DNA of 64,000 bases. Origin: Paenibacillus sp. SYP-B3998. Its GTDB lineage: Bacteria; Bacillota; Bacilli; Paenibacillales; NBRC-103111. The notes beneath the pieces are model-generated. The model ran no database searches. It was not told the origin of the DNA and saw nothing but the letters and a program-made list of their open reading frames with translations. How positions within the stretch are numbered: position 1 is the stretch's first letter; each line of letters starts with the position of its first letter. Location: assembly GCF_010820665.1 (NCBI RefSeq), contig NZ_JAAIKC010000008.1:124001-188000 (forward strand), read 5' to 3'. Positions 44,228 to 52,364 of this stretch are shown in pieces. A program made the translations under genes and the position numbers.

Positions 44228-44311
44228 TGTTAGTCATTCATAGGGGCTGGTTACTTCTAACAAGAAGAGCCAGTCTCCTTTTTGGTATATTTAGGTCGAA
44301 ATTGTGAAGAA

Positions 44312-44328
44312 TGTGAGCATAGCTCACA
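44312..44328 (+). promoter_or_regulatory. GlnR/TnrA box upstream of glnA
   Basis: TGTGA-N7-TCACA, a perfect match to TGTNA-N7-TNACA, with the inner bases also nearly palindromic. A second, half-matching site TGTTA begins at 44364 between the -35 and -10 hexamers, recalling the two-site repression of glnRA in Bacillus. Confidence 0.8.
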
Positions 44329-44356
44329 CCTAAATAAAAAATACCTGACATAAGTA

Positions 44357-44386
44357 TTGACTGTGTTAGCAAATTAGCTATATAAT
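44357..44386 (+). promoter_or_regulatory. Sigma-A promoter of glnA
   Basis: TTGACT (44357-44362), an 18-base spacer and TATAAT (44381-44386), 79 bases before the start codon. Confidence 0.75.
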
Positions 44387-44465
44387 ATGTGCAAGATAAC
44401 AACCAAAAAGATGAACAATAATCATGTTAAGTACGTTGAATGTACGGAAATGGGAGGGTTTTTAA

Positions 44466-45890
44466 ATGTCAGTTCAAAATGTGTTGAACATTATTAAGGA
44501 AAAAAACATTGAGTGGGTAGATTTTCGTTTTGTTAGTCTTTCCGGTAAAGCCCACCATATTTCTCTGCCTGCAACAGAAGTAGATGAAGAAACTTTCGTA
44601 AATGGGGTAGCTTTTGACGGTTCCTCCATCGCGGGATTCCGTGGTATTGAACAATCTGACATGGTTATGATGCCAGATACAGAAACTGCATTCGTAGATC
44701 CTTTCACAGCGCATCCAACTTTGGTTATCATGAGCAACATTCATACGCCTGAAGGCGAGCGTTATGATCGCGATCCTCGCAGCATCGCTCAAAAAGCAGA
44801 AGAGTTTCTGCAAACTACAGGTGTTGGGACAACTGCATATTTCGCTCCAGAATCCGAATTCTTCATCTTCGATGATGTTCGTTATGAAAATGGTATCAAT
44901 AAGTCGTACTTCGAAGTTGATTCCGAAGAAGCGGGTTGGAATACAGGCCGCAAAGAAGAAGGCGGGAACCTTGCTTATAAAGTGCCAGTTAAAGGCGGTT
45001 ATGTTCCAGTAGCACCAGTTGATTCCCAACAAGATATTCGTTCCGAAATGTGCAACAGACTTGCAGATTCCGGTTTGCGTATCGAGCGTCACCACCATGA
45101 AGTAGCTACAGCTGGTCAAGCTGAAATCAACTTCCGTTTTGACACATTGACTAAAACAGCAGATAACCTGCTCAAATACAAATACATTGTTGCTAACACG
45201 GCTAGAGAATATGGGAAAGTAGCTACTTTCATGCCAAAACCACTGTTTGGTGACAATGGTAGCGGTATGCACGTACACATGTCCATCTTTAATGAAGGCG
45301 AGCCTTTGTTCTATGAAAAAGGTGCCTATGCAAATCTTAGTGAATTAGCAATCCATTATATCGGCGGTATCCTTTATCACGCTCCTGCGTTGATTGCAAT
45401 CACGAACCCAAGCACAAACTCTTTCAAACGTTTGGTTCCAGGTTACGAAGCACCGGTTAACCTTGTTTTCTCCAAAGGTAATCGTTCTGCAGCAGTACGT
45501 ATCCCAATTGCGGCTGTGACACCTAAAGGTTGCCGTATCGAATTCCGTACACCAGATAGCACAGCGAACCCATACCTTGCTTTCGCGGCTATGTTGATGG
45601 CAGGTCTTGACGGTATCAAAAAGAAAATCGATCCACGCGCTCTTGGATATGGTCCTTTCGATACAAACATCTATGAAATGTCTGACGCTGAAAAAGCGGA
45701 AATCCGCAGCGTGCCTGGTACACTAGACGAGGCTTTGGATGCTCTTGCAGCTGATTCTGACTTCTTGCTTGAAGGCGGCGTATTCACACAAGACTTCATT
45801 GATAACTACATCGACTTGAAACGTGGCGAAGCGAAAGCCGTTGCAATTCGTATTCACCCACACGAGTATAACTTGTACTTTGATTGCTAA
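44466..45890 (+). CDS. glnA: Glutamine synthetase, GSI-beta type
   Basis: A 474-residue type I glutamine synthetase that makes glutamine from glutamate and ammonia. Key motifs are FDGSSIAGF, PESEFFIFDD, HHHEVATAGQAEI, MPKPLFGDNGSGMHVH and RIPIAAVTP. The length and the insert around residues 145-165 match the beta subtype (E. coli), not the shorter feedback-inhibited alpha type usual in Firmicutes. Tyr403 in NIYEMS aligns with the adenylylated Tyr397 of E. coli. GGGAGG precedes ATG 44466. It stands alone without glnR but carries a GlnR box. Confidence 0.95.
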   Translation: MSVQNVLNIIKEKNIEWVDFRFVSLSGKAHHISLPATEVDEETFVNGVAFDGSSIAGFRGIEQSDMVMMPDTETAFVDPFTAHPTLVIMSNIHTPEGERYDRDPRSIAQKAEEFLQTTGVGTTAYFAPESEFFIFDDVRYENGINKSYFEVDSEEAGWNTGRKEEGGNLAYKVPVKGGYVPVAPVDSQQDIRSEMCNRLADSGLRIERHHHEVATAGQAEINFRFDTLTKTADNLLKYKYIVANTAREYGKVATFMPKPLFGDNGSGMHVHMSIFNEGEPLFYEKGAYANLSELAIHYIGGILYHAPALIAITNPSTNSFKRLVPGYEAPVNLVFSKGNRSAAVRIPIAAVTPKGCRIEFRTPDSTANPYLAFAAMLMAGLDGIKKKIDPRALGYGPFDTNIYEMSDAEKAEIRSVPGTLDEALDALAADSDFLLEGGVFTQDFIDNYIDLKRGEAKAVAIRIHPHEYNLYFDC

Positions 45891-45915
45891 TTTTTAGCAC
45901 TTATTCTATGTACCC

Positions 45916-45966
45916 AACAAGCTGTTTCTTCAATAGATATCTATTGAAGAAACAGCTTGTTTTTTG
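45916..45966 (+). terminator. Terminator of glnA
   Basis: A perfect stem of about 23 bp built on AACAAGCTGTTTC and its complement, ending at 45962, followed by Ts. Confidence 0.93.
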
Positions 45967-45987
45967 TAGAAAACCATCAAAAATTAG

Positions 45988-46010
45988 TGGGAGAAATAAT
46001 CATTCTCCCA
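45988..46010 (+). promoter_or_regulatory. Inverted repeat upstream of the FMN reductase gene
   Basis: TGGGAGAA (45988-45995) and TTCTCCCA (46003-46010) are perfect inverted copies. A TATAAT hexamer lies at 46038-46043, so the repeat would sit just upstream of or over the -35 region. Possible operator. Confidence 0.35.
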
Positions 46011-46078
46011 GCTGATGTCCAGCGTAGAAAGATGTCATATAATGTACTTATAAATAAGGTTTAGAAAGGAAAAATGAT

Positions 46079-46627
46079 ATGAAAATTGCTATTGTAGCAG
46101 GAAGCAACCGAAAAGCAGCAACTAGCACAAGTCTTGCCCATTATATCCAAACGATCATGGAGTTAGAAGGAGTTCAAGTATCATTCGTCGATTTGTATCA
46201 GTCACCAGTACCATTCTATAATCCAGATGAGGACTATGAAGAGCATCCAGCGCTGATCAACTTAAAGCGAGTCATGAATGCTGCCGATGCGATTGTGTTG
46301 GCGACACCAGAGTACCATAGTAGTATATCTGGTGTATTGAAAAATGCGCTGGATCATTTGGGGCAGGAGCATTTCTCAGGAAAAGTGGTGCTATCCGTCA
46401 GTTCAGCTGGAGGTGCAGTAGCTGTAAGTTCTTTAACGCAGCTGCAAACGATTGTCCGCAATTTACATGGAATTAACAGCCCTGAATGGATATCCATAGG
46501 CGGAGATCAAAGAAAGAGCCTCCAGTCCGATGTTCATGGTAGTGAGATCCATCCAGATTTGGAAAAACGAGTTCGCCGTGTTGTTGCTGCATTCCTTCAA
46601 CTGGTGGGGCTTGTAAGTAGCAAGTAA
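46079..46627 (+). CDS. NADPH-dependent FMN reductase / azoreductase-like flavoprotein
   Basis: A 182-residue flavodoxin-fold protein. GSNRKAATS binds the FMN phosphate, VLATPEYHSSISGVLKNALDH is the family signature and SSAGGAVAV the second flavin loop. It should reduce FMN or quinones/azo compounds with NAD(P)H. AAAGGA precedes ATG 46079. It is monocistronic between the glnA terminator and another hairpin. Confidence 0.88.
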   Translation: MKIAIVAGSNRKAATSTSLAHYIQTIMELEGVQVSFVDLYQSPVPFYNPDEDYEEHPALINLKRVMNAADAIVLATPEYHSSISGVLKNALDHLGQEHFSGKVVLSVSSAGGAVAVSSLTQLQTIVRNLHGINSPEWISIGGDQRKSLQSDVHGSEIHPDLEKRVRRVVAAFLQLVGLVSSK

Positions 46628-46737
46628 TTCATTCATTTATTGCTAGACATAATTGAAAATTAAATGAAACTTGGCGACAAGGCTGCAGGTAGGTTGATTT
46701 TTATAACTTCAATCTTTGTTATCATTCTTCCGATATT

Positions 46738-46769
46738 AACCGTAGGGATTTATTGCCTAGCGGTTTTTT
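46738..46769 (+). terminator. Terminator between FMN reductase and DUF1800 genes
   Basis: AACCGTAGG (46738-46746) pairs with CCTA-G-CGGTT with one bulge, then six Ts. It lies about 110 bases after the reductase stop. Confidence 0.65.
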
Positions 46770-46834
46770 CGTTTATACATACTTATGACATATTTCTATG
46801 TTAGGGTATGGAAATCAGGGAGAGAGGTGGGATC

Positions 46835-48154
46835 ATGTCGATGATGTGGACTTACAAGGAAGTGACTCATTTATTAAATCGAGCTGCCTTTGGTGCGACT
46901 CAAGAGGAGATTGCCGTATGTGTCAAGCTGGGTCGAGAGGAGACGGTAAGGCGTTTAATTGAGGGCGAACCTTTAATAAACGATCAACCATTACTTGTCT
47001 CGATAGACCAAGTGACGGCGGATGGCAAGAAGGCACTTGATCCTACACAACTCGGAGACCAGCAGATGTATTGGCTATATCGAATGGTCCATTCTGGAGC
47101 GCCGCTAATCGAGAAAATGACCTTGTTTTGGCACGGGCATTTTGCCACGGCTAACTACAAAGTTAGAGATGTATCGCTGATGGTTCAGCAAAACGATCTG
47201 TTTCGTAAGCATGCCCTTGGTAATTTTAAGGAGCTTGTCCTTGCATTAACTGAGGATCCAGCGATGATGATTTGGTTGGATGTGAATAAGAACAAAAAGG
47301 GAAAACCTAACGAAAATTATGCGCGAGAGGTTATGGAGCTATTCACGCTTGGTATCGGTCAATACACGGAGCAAGATGTGAAGGAAGCTGCGCGTGCCTT
47401 TACGGGCTGGACATATGATAAGAATGAGAATAAGACCAGCTACAATCTCAAGCAGCATGATAACGAGTCTAAGACCTTTCTTGGCGAAACAGGGAAATGG
47501 GATGCAGTTGGGGCGATTGATGTCATTTCCCGTCAAAAAGCATTCTCTACCTTTCTAGCTGCTAAGCTGTTAGCTTTTTTTGCTGTTGATAACCCAACTC
47601 AGATGTGGATTCGTAGAGTTGCCGAGGATATCGAGACGAAGAAAACGATTGGCGAAGTCCTTCAAGCTTTGTTCGTATCGGAGGACTTTTATAATGAAAA
47701 GTTACAAATGTCGTTAATTAGAACGCCAGCCGAATACGTGGCGAACATTATAAAATCATGTCAGATCCCTGTATCCAAAGGATACTCACAGGCAATGCGA
47801 AAGATGGGACAGGAGCTCTACTCCCCACCTGATGTTGCAGGCTGGAGGGGTGGCGTAACATGGCTTAGTACAAGCTCCCTGCTTGCTAGGTATCAATTTG
47901 CAGAGTCTATCGCCAAGCAATTAAATGGGACCTTTTTAACATCAACCATGTACACGCCGAAGCTGGGGGATTCCTCAGAGGAATGGGTTAAGCTATGGAC
48001 TCAGAATCTGGGATTGCTTCAAGTGTCGGATCAAACCATGCGAAGCCTTCGGGCATATGTGGAAGACACCTTATTACATAAAAAGCAAAAAAATGCAGGT
48101 TTACGCGGATTGCTTCAACTTGTGCTTATTAGTCCGGAAGCTCAAATGAAATAG
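46835..48154 (+). CDS. DUF1800 family protein
   Basis: A 439-residue protein with the DUF1800 landmarks: HLLNRAAFGAT at the start, MTLFWHGHFATANYKV, NENYAREVMELFTLGIG, ARAFTGW and PPDVAGWRGG. The biochemical role of the family is unknown. No signal peptide is evident. ATG 46835 follows AGAGAGGTGG; an in-frame ATG at 46808 is possible. It lies 19 bases before a DUF1501 gene. The two families are repeatedly neighbours and probably act together. Confidence 0.88.
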   Translation: MSMMWTYKEVTHLLNRAAFGATQEEIAVCVKLGREETVRRLIEGEPLINDQPLLVSIDQVTADGKKALDPTQLGDQQMYWLYRMVHSGAPLIEKMTLFWHGHFATANYKVRDVSLMVQQNDLFRKHALGNFKELVLALTEDPAMMIWLDVNKNKKGKPNENYAREVMELFTLGIGQYTEQDVKEAARAFTGWTYDKNENKTSYNLKQHDNESKTFLGETGKWDAVGAIDVISRQKAFSTFLAAKLLAFFAVDNPTQMWIRRVAEDIETKKTIGEVLQALFVSEDFYNEKLQMSLIRTPAEYVANIIKSCQIPVSKGYSQAMRKMGQELYSPPDVAGWRGGVTWLSTSSLLARYQFAESIAKQLNGTFLTSTMYTPKLGDSSEEWVKLWTQNLGLLQVSDQTMRSLRAYVEDTLLHKKQKNAGLRGLLQLVLISPEAQMK

Positions 48155-48173
48155 CTAATAGGGGAGGAGATCG

Positions 48174-49412
48174 ATGATGAAATTGACAAGAAGAGATTTT
48201 CTAATTAAGGGTACAGCCTTGTTCGCTACGTTAGGGCTTGGTGGCGGGTTGTTGTATACGCAGACTGGGAAGTCTATATTCGCAATTGGCTCCGAACAAG
48301 AAATCGATGATCCGGTACTAGTTGTTGTGCAGTTAAGTGGCGGAAATGATGGGATCAATACATTAATTCCATATGGGCAAGGCGTCTACTTCGATGCAAG
48401 ACCTACCCTAGGCTATAAGCAAAGCGAAGTGCTTGCACTTGATCATCGCGTAGGTCTCCATCCAAGCCTAGAGGGGGTGGCTGCGCTGTATAAGCAAGGG
48501 AAGTTGGCTGTTGTTCAAGGGGTTGGATACCCCAAGCCCGATCATTCCCACTTTCGATCGATGGAGATTTGGCAAACGGCCGAGCCTGATAAGATAAGCC
48601 ATAGCGGCTGGCTGGCGCGTTATGTCGAATCCTCCCTAAGGCAAAGCAGCAATCCACTTAAAGCTGTTCAAGTAGGCAATTCTGGCAGCAAAGCCTTCCA
48701 TTCAGATACGATGAGTTTTCCGGTGATACAATCACTTGATACCTATCATTTAATTGATTCCAAAACAGGGATACAGGAGAAGAGTCGAATCCTGAAAGCT
48801 TTTCAGGACATGTATGGTCCGCAAGATCAAATGGAGCAGTTACGCATTACATGTCAGCGAGGAAGCGACGCTTATAAGAGCGTTGAGGCCATTCAAGCGC
48901 TATCCGCGAATTATTCAAATGCGATTGAATATCCGAACTCAAGTTTTGCAAAGGATTTGCAGCTTGTCTCCAAATTGCTCGCGGGGAAGTCAGGAACAAG
49001 AGTTTTCAATGTCCAGTTAGGCGGATTTGACGATCATGCGGATGAGAAAGTGCAGCATGCCAAAGTATTGAAGCAATTAGATGAAGGGTTGACCGCCTTT
49101 TACAAAGATATGGAGTCGCAAGGCTTGCAGGATCGCGTTGTTGTTATGACATTTTCGGAATTCGGACGTAGGGTGAAAGAGAATGGCAGTGGCGGGACGG
49201 ATCATGGCACAGCAGCTCCAATGTTCGTGCTTGGCGGCAAAGTGAAGGGTGGGCTCTACGGCGCCTATCCGAATCTGTCGAATCTGGACAATGGCGATTT
49301 GAAATATGAAGTGGACTTTCGGTCTGTCTACAGCACGATCATTGAAAATTGGTTGGATGGGGATGCTCCTGGTGTGCTCGGTAAATCGTATGAGAACTTA
49401 AGATTTATATAA
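48174..49412 (+). CDS. DUF1501 family protein with Tat signal
   Basis: A 412-residue exported protein. The N-terminus TRRDFLIKGTALFATLG is a twin-arginine signal, so it should be folded before export. The body has the DUF1501 pattern related to the sulfatase/alkaline phosphatase fold: VVQLSGGNDGINTLIPY, HSHFRSMEIWQTA, GGFDDHADE, TFSEFGRRVKENGSGGTDHG. Substrate unknown. AGGGGAGG precedes ATG 48174. It forms an operon with the DUF1800 gene and ends at a terminator. Confidence 0.88.
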   Translation: MMKLTRRDFLIKGTALFATLGLGGGLLYTQTGKSIFAIGSEQEIDDPVLVVVQLSGGNDGINTLIPYGQGVYFDARPTLGYKQSEVLALDHRVGLHPSLEGVAALYKQGKLAVVQGVGYPKPDHSHFRSMEIWQTAEPDKISHSGWLARYVESSLRQSSNPLKAVQVGNSGSKAFHSDTMSFPVIQSLDTYHLIDSKTGIQEKSRILKAFQDMYGPQDQMEQLRITCQRGSDAYKSVEAIQALSANYSNAIEYPNSSFAKDLQLVSKLLAGKSGTRVFNVQLGGFDDHADEKVQHAKVLKQLDEGLTAFYKDMESQGLQDRVVVMTFSEFGRRVKENGSGGTDHGTAAPMFVLGGKVKGGLYGAYPNLSNLDNGDLKYEVDFRSVYSTIIENWLDGDAPGVLGKSYENLRFI

Positions 49413-49419
49413 TAGAAGG

Positions 49420-49446
49420 AAGCCGAGGGACGCGCCTCGGCTTTTT
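49420..49446. terminator. Terminator after the DUF1501 gene
   Basis: AAGCCGAGG and CCTCGGCTT form a 9-bp stem with a 6-base loop, then Ts. It may also serve the converging GNAT gene. Confidence 0.88.
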
Positions 49447-49453
49447 ACGGTTC

Positions 49454-50344
49454 TCAGACATGCTGAACCATATACACTTGTTCCAACTGTAAGGTGAAGC
49501 CTGCGCGGCCCAATGCTTCAATGACAAGATGGTTTGTACTAGAAAGATTAATAGTCATTCGCTTGCACGCGCCTCTATGTGGTGCGTAGACCTCAGTTAA
49601 CATCTCATTAATGATGTTAGCAGCGTTACTTACGCTAGGGTCAACTTCACACTGATATAGGATGATGGTACTAAGCTCACCTTGTTCATTATAGATACTT
49701 CTATAAAGGGAATATCCAATAACTTCACCTGAGTGCTTATTATAAGCAAGCACGAGCTCACCGCTGCGCAGACTTTCCCACTGCGTTTGCCAAGCACGAT
49801 CGTTGCGATATATAGGAAGAAATCCGAGCTCGGCAGGGGATGCTTTTTTCAGTGTAAAATAATCTTCATGATTGGATCTGGGTAGGAAAGCATTAGACAG
49901 TAGCGCATCAGTCGTTTGGAACATAAGGAGACGATCCTTTGTTTGGTAACCCATGTTTTCGTAAAGTCGTATCGCTCGTTCATTCTCAGAGAGCGCTTCC
50001 AGTGTTGACACATGTACTGCTTGTTCACGATATAGGCTGATTGCTTGTTCAATAAGGAGCCTACCTATTCCCTTGCCACGATAATCAGGGATGATACCGG
50101 TACCTCCGTTCCAAGCAATTTTCTGTCCTTGGTAGGTGCGGAAAGCATTGGCAACAAAGCCGATAGGTGTCTTTTCATCAAATGCAACTATAGAGTGGTC
50201 AAGGGAAATACCTTCATTGGCAGTGCGCTGTACGAATGTATCTACAGTCAAAGTTATTGGGATTAAATAGTGCTCAAAGCCCTTGTTCCAGAGAGAGACG
50301 GCATCTTTTAATGATAGTTCGCTAAACGTATGGAAGGTAATCAA
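49454..50344 (-). CDS. GNAT family N-acetyltransferase
   Basis: A 296-residue acetyltransferase. The first half carries the acetyl-CoA motif PDYRGKGIGRLLIEQA and the NERAIRLYENMGYQ segment of the GNAT fold. The second half looks like a diverged second GNAT domain (RAWQTQWESLRSGELVLAY to GRAGFTLQLEQVYM). Substrate unknown. It is transcribed towards the DUF1501 terminator and is divergent from the mug-like gene, with 125 bases between the starts. Confidence 0.88.
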   Translation of the reverse strand: MITFHTFSELSLKDAVSLWNKGFEHYLIPITLTVDTFVQRTANEGISLDHSIVAFDEKTPIGFVANAFRTYQGQKIAWNGGTGIIPDYRGKGIGRLLIEQAISLYREQAVHVSTLEALSENERAIRLYENMGYQTKDRLLMFQTTDALLSNAFLPRSNHEDYFTLKKASPAELGFLPIYRNDRAWQTQWESLRSGELVLAYNKHSGEVIGYSLYRSIYNEQGELSTIILYQCEVDPSVSNAANIINEMLTEVYAPHRGACKRMTINLSSTNHLVIEALGRAGFTLQLEQVYMVQHV

Positions 50345-50469
50345 GGTGGATCACGCCTTTCGTCCTAGTCAAATTAGAGTCTATTTTCAGTTTAGCACGC
50401 TGAGGGAAATAATGGTAATATGTAGAAAAGATACAGTGAGTTACTGTGTAGCCGGAGGGAGTATATCGT

Positions 50470-50994
50470 TTGAAAATCAAACCTATTTCAGATCATCTGC
50501 AAGAGAACTTAAGCATCCTGTTTGTAGGTTATAATCCGAGTCTTCGTTCTGGAGAAACCGGTCATCATTATGCGAGTCCAAGCAATCGATTTTACCGAAT
50601 TTTGTTTCAAACAGGGTTAACACCACGTTTATACAAGCCTCAAGAAGATGGTGATTTACTACAGCTAGGCTATGGTTTTACAAATATTGTTTCCCGTCCA
50701 ACGTTGACTGCTGCTGAGATTTCACCTGATGAGTATCGTGAGGGAAGCGTAATTCTGAGGGATAAAATACAGACCTATCACCCAAAGGTTGTTTGTTTTG
50801 TCGGGAAGGGCGTCTACGAACAATATAGCGACAAACGGGGGATGCCATGGGGGGTTCAACCACAGCCTGTTGTGACTGGGGTCATCGAATACGTATGTCC
50901 TTCTTCCAGTGGGCTTGTCCGAATGAAACTGGAGGAACTGGTTGCGATTTATAGCGGTTTGCTGGCGTATAGCCAAGCAGAGAGGAGCACATGA
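50470..50994 (+). CDS. mug: Mismatch-specific uracil/thymine DNA glycosylase (Mug/TDG family)
   Basis: A 174-residue DNA repair enzyme that removes uracil or thymine mispaired with guanine. Motif 1 is GYNPSLRSGETGHHYASPSN, with Asn22 as the residue that activates water in this family. The second DNA-intercalating motif is CPSSSGLVRM. TTG 50470 is the start, nine bases after GGAGGG. Its TGA overlaps the start of the NUDIX gene, so the two are co-translated; both deal with nucleotide or DNA damage. Confidence 0.88.
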   Translation: MKIKPISDHLQENLSILFVGYNPSLRSGETGHHYASPSNRFYRILFQTGLTPRLYKPQEDGDLLQLGYGFTNIVSRPTLTAAEISPDEYREGSVILRDKIQTYHPKVVCFVGKGVYEQYSDKRGMPWGVQPQPVVTGVIEYVCPSSSGLVRMKLEELVAIYSGLLAYSQAERST

Positions 50995-51614
50995 TGAATA
51001 TGCCATGGTTGGAGTGGGCGAAGCAAATTCAAGCGATTAGTCAAGCAGGTCTTGAATATGGTGAAAATGGGTATGACTTAGAGCGATACGAAGCGTTGCG
51101 TACGATTAGCGTTGAGATGATGAGTTATTTTACCGACACACCCGTCGACAAGGTGCGAGAGCTGTTCGCTAGCGAGACGGGCTATGCCACGCCTAAGGTC
51201 GATATTCGCGCTGTCGTTATTCAAGAAAATACCATACTGCTTGTGAGGGAAAGAGCTGATGGCGCTTGGTCTTTGCCTGGCGGCTGGGCGGATATTGGAT
51301 ATACCCCCTCTGAGGTCGCCGTGAAGGAGACCAAAGAAGAGGCTGGGTATGACGTGCGGCCAGTTCGTTTACTAGCGGTTCTCGACAAGAAGCGCCATCC
51401 GCATCCTCCCTCGCCTAACCATGTGTACAAGATGTTCATCTTGTGCGAGTTAGTAGGCGGGGAGGCACTAGAGACCGGTCTGGAGACGACCGGTGTCGGT
51501 TTCTTCGACATGAGCGGGCTGCCGACGCTCTCTACGGAGCGGAATACGGCTGGCCAGCTCCAAAAGATGTTTGAACTCGCGCGAAACGCTAATTCACAGG
51601 TATTGCTTGATTAG
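50991..51614 (+). CDS. NUDIX hydrolase with N-terminal helical domain
   Basis: A 207-residue NUDIX hydrolase. Residues 1-65 are the helical N-terminal domain found in a Bacillus-type ADP-ribose or nucleotide-sugar subgroup. The NUDIX box is GGWADIGYTPSEVAVKETKE, then EAGY; Tyr replaces the first Glu and Lys the Arg, common variants in this subgroup. Substrate cannot be read. It overlaps the mug stop by 4 bases, and its 3' end overlaps thpR on the other strand by 26 bases. Confidence 0.88.
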   Translation: MMNMPWLEWAKQIQAISQAGLEYGENGYDLERYEALRTISVEMMSYFTDTPVDKVRELFASETGYATPKVDIRAVVIQENTILLVRERADGAWSLPGGWADIGYTPSEVAVKETKEEAGYDVRPVRLLAVLDKKRHPHPPSPNHVYKMFILCELVGGEALETGLETTGVGFFDMSGLPTLSTERNTAGQLQKMFELARNANSQVLLD

Positions 51615-52221
51615 ACGGGACAAGATCCCCAAGAGGAAATACGTCTAGCCGTTCATAAGCTGGCTGTTGTCCCAGGTGACTTCGATACAGGACGATGTCT
51701 CCTGCCTGCCATGTGGGCCATCCACCAGTAGGTGCTTCTACTTCTAGCCATGATCGCTGAAACGGACCGGATGCTGCTCGAAATCGCCGGGCTAGTGTAA
51801 GATGCGGTCGATAGGGGCGAGCCTCCGTAGCGAAACCTCTGCGGTTGCAGGCATCCTCGACTTTGTGTTGAAGTTTGTTCAGCGCACTGAGATCTCCCCC
51901 CACACCTGCCCACAGAATCGATGGCGCTGCCTGAGGGCCGAATACACCCAGGCCTTCAACATGAAGAACGAGTGGAGATGAAGCGGCGGCCATCTGACGT
52001 AAGTCGGATGTGAGGAGATCCGCAATTTCAGCGGTCGTATTCCCAAGAAATTTCAAAGTAATGTGGACGTCCAGCGGGTGGGTCCACTTACTGAAAGGCA
52101 GTAACTGCTCAAGGGTGTCTTTCCAAATCGTCATCACCTCTTGGGCTTCTTGCGTGAGCTGGAGTCCAACGAACAGCCGATAAGTGTCAGCGGTCATTGA
52201 AGAAGATGGATAGGATCTCAT
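51589..52221 (-). CDS. thpR: RNA 2',3'-cyclic phosphodiesterase
   Basis: A 210-residue protein of the 2H phosphoesterase (LigT/ThpR) family that opens 2',3'-cyclic phosphates on RNA ends. Two HxT motifs, HITLKFLG and HLTLARR, form the active site. The start is ATG at 52221; an in-frame ATG nine codons later (MTADTYRLFVGL) is an equally possible start. It converges on the NUDIX gene with overlapping 3' ends and is divergent from serC. Confidence 0.9.
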   Translation of the reverse strand: MRSYPSSSMTADTYRLFVGLQLTQEAQEVMTIWKDTLEQLLPFSKWTHPLDVHITLKFLGNTTAEIADLLTSDLRQMAAASSPLVLHVEGLGVFGPQAAPSILWAGVGGDLSALNKLQHKVEDACNRRGFATEARPYRPHLTLARRFRAASGPFQRSWLEVEAPTGGWPTWQAGDIVLYRSHLGQQPAYERLDVFPLGDLVPSNQAIPVN

Positions 52222-52301
52222 TGTTGTTGAAAGCTCCTTTTTTTGCGAAGTAATAAACCGTTGGTCAAATCTTCTGTTAGCATTGCCAACTGAGGTTTTA
52301 C

Positions 52302-52330
52302 TTGATGCATAGTGAGAATATTGCTATCAT
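52302..52330 (+). promoter_or_regulatory. Likely sigma-A promoter of serC
   Basis: TTGATG (52302-52307), a 17-base spacer and TATCAT (52325-52330), 34 bases before the start codon. Confidence 0.55.
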
Positions 52331-52364
52331 AGCCATAATACAAAAAGCAAAGGTGTGGTGAATC

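Noticed and set aside
44469..45278. Minus-strand open frame of 269 codons opposite glnA
   Set aside because: It has no ribosome site or family resemblance, while the + strand is unmistakable glutamine synthetase.
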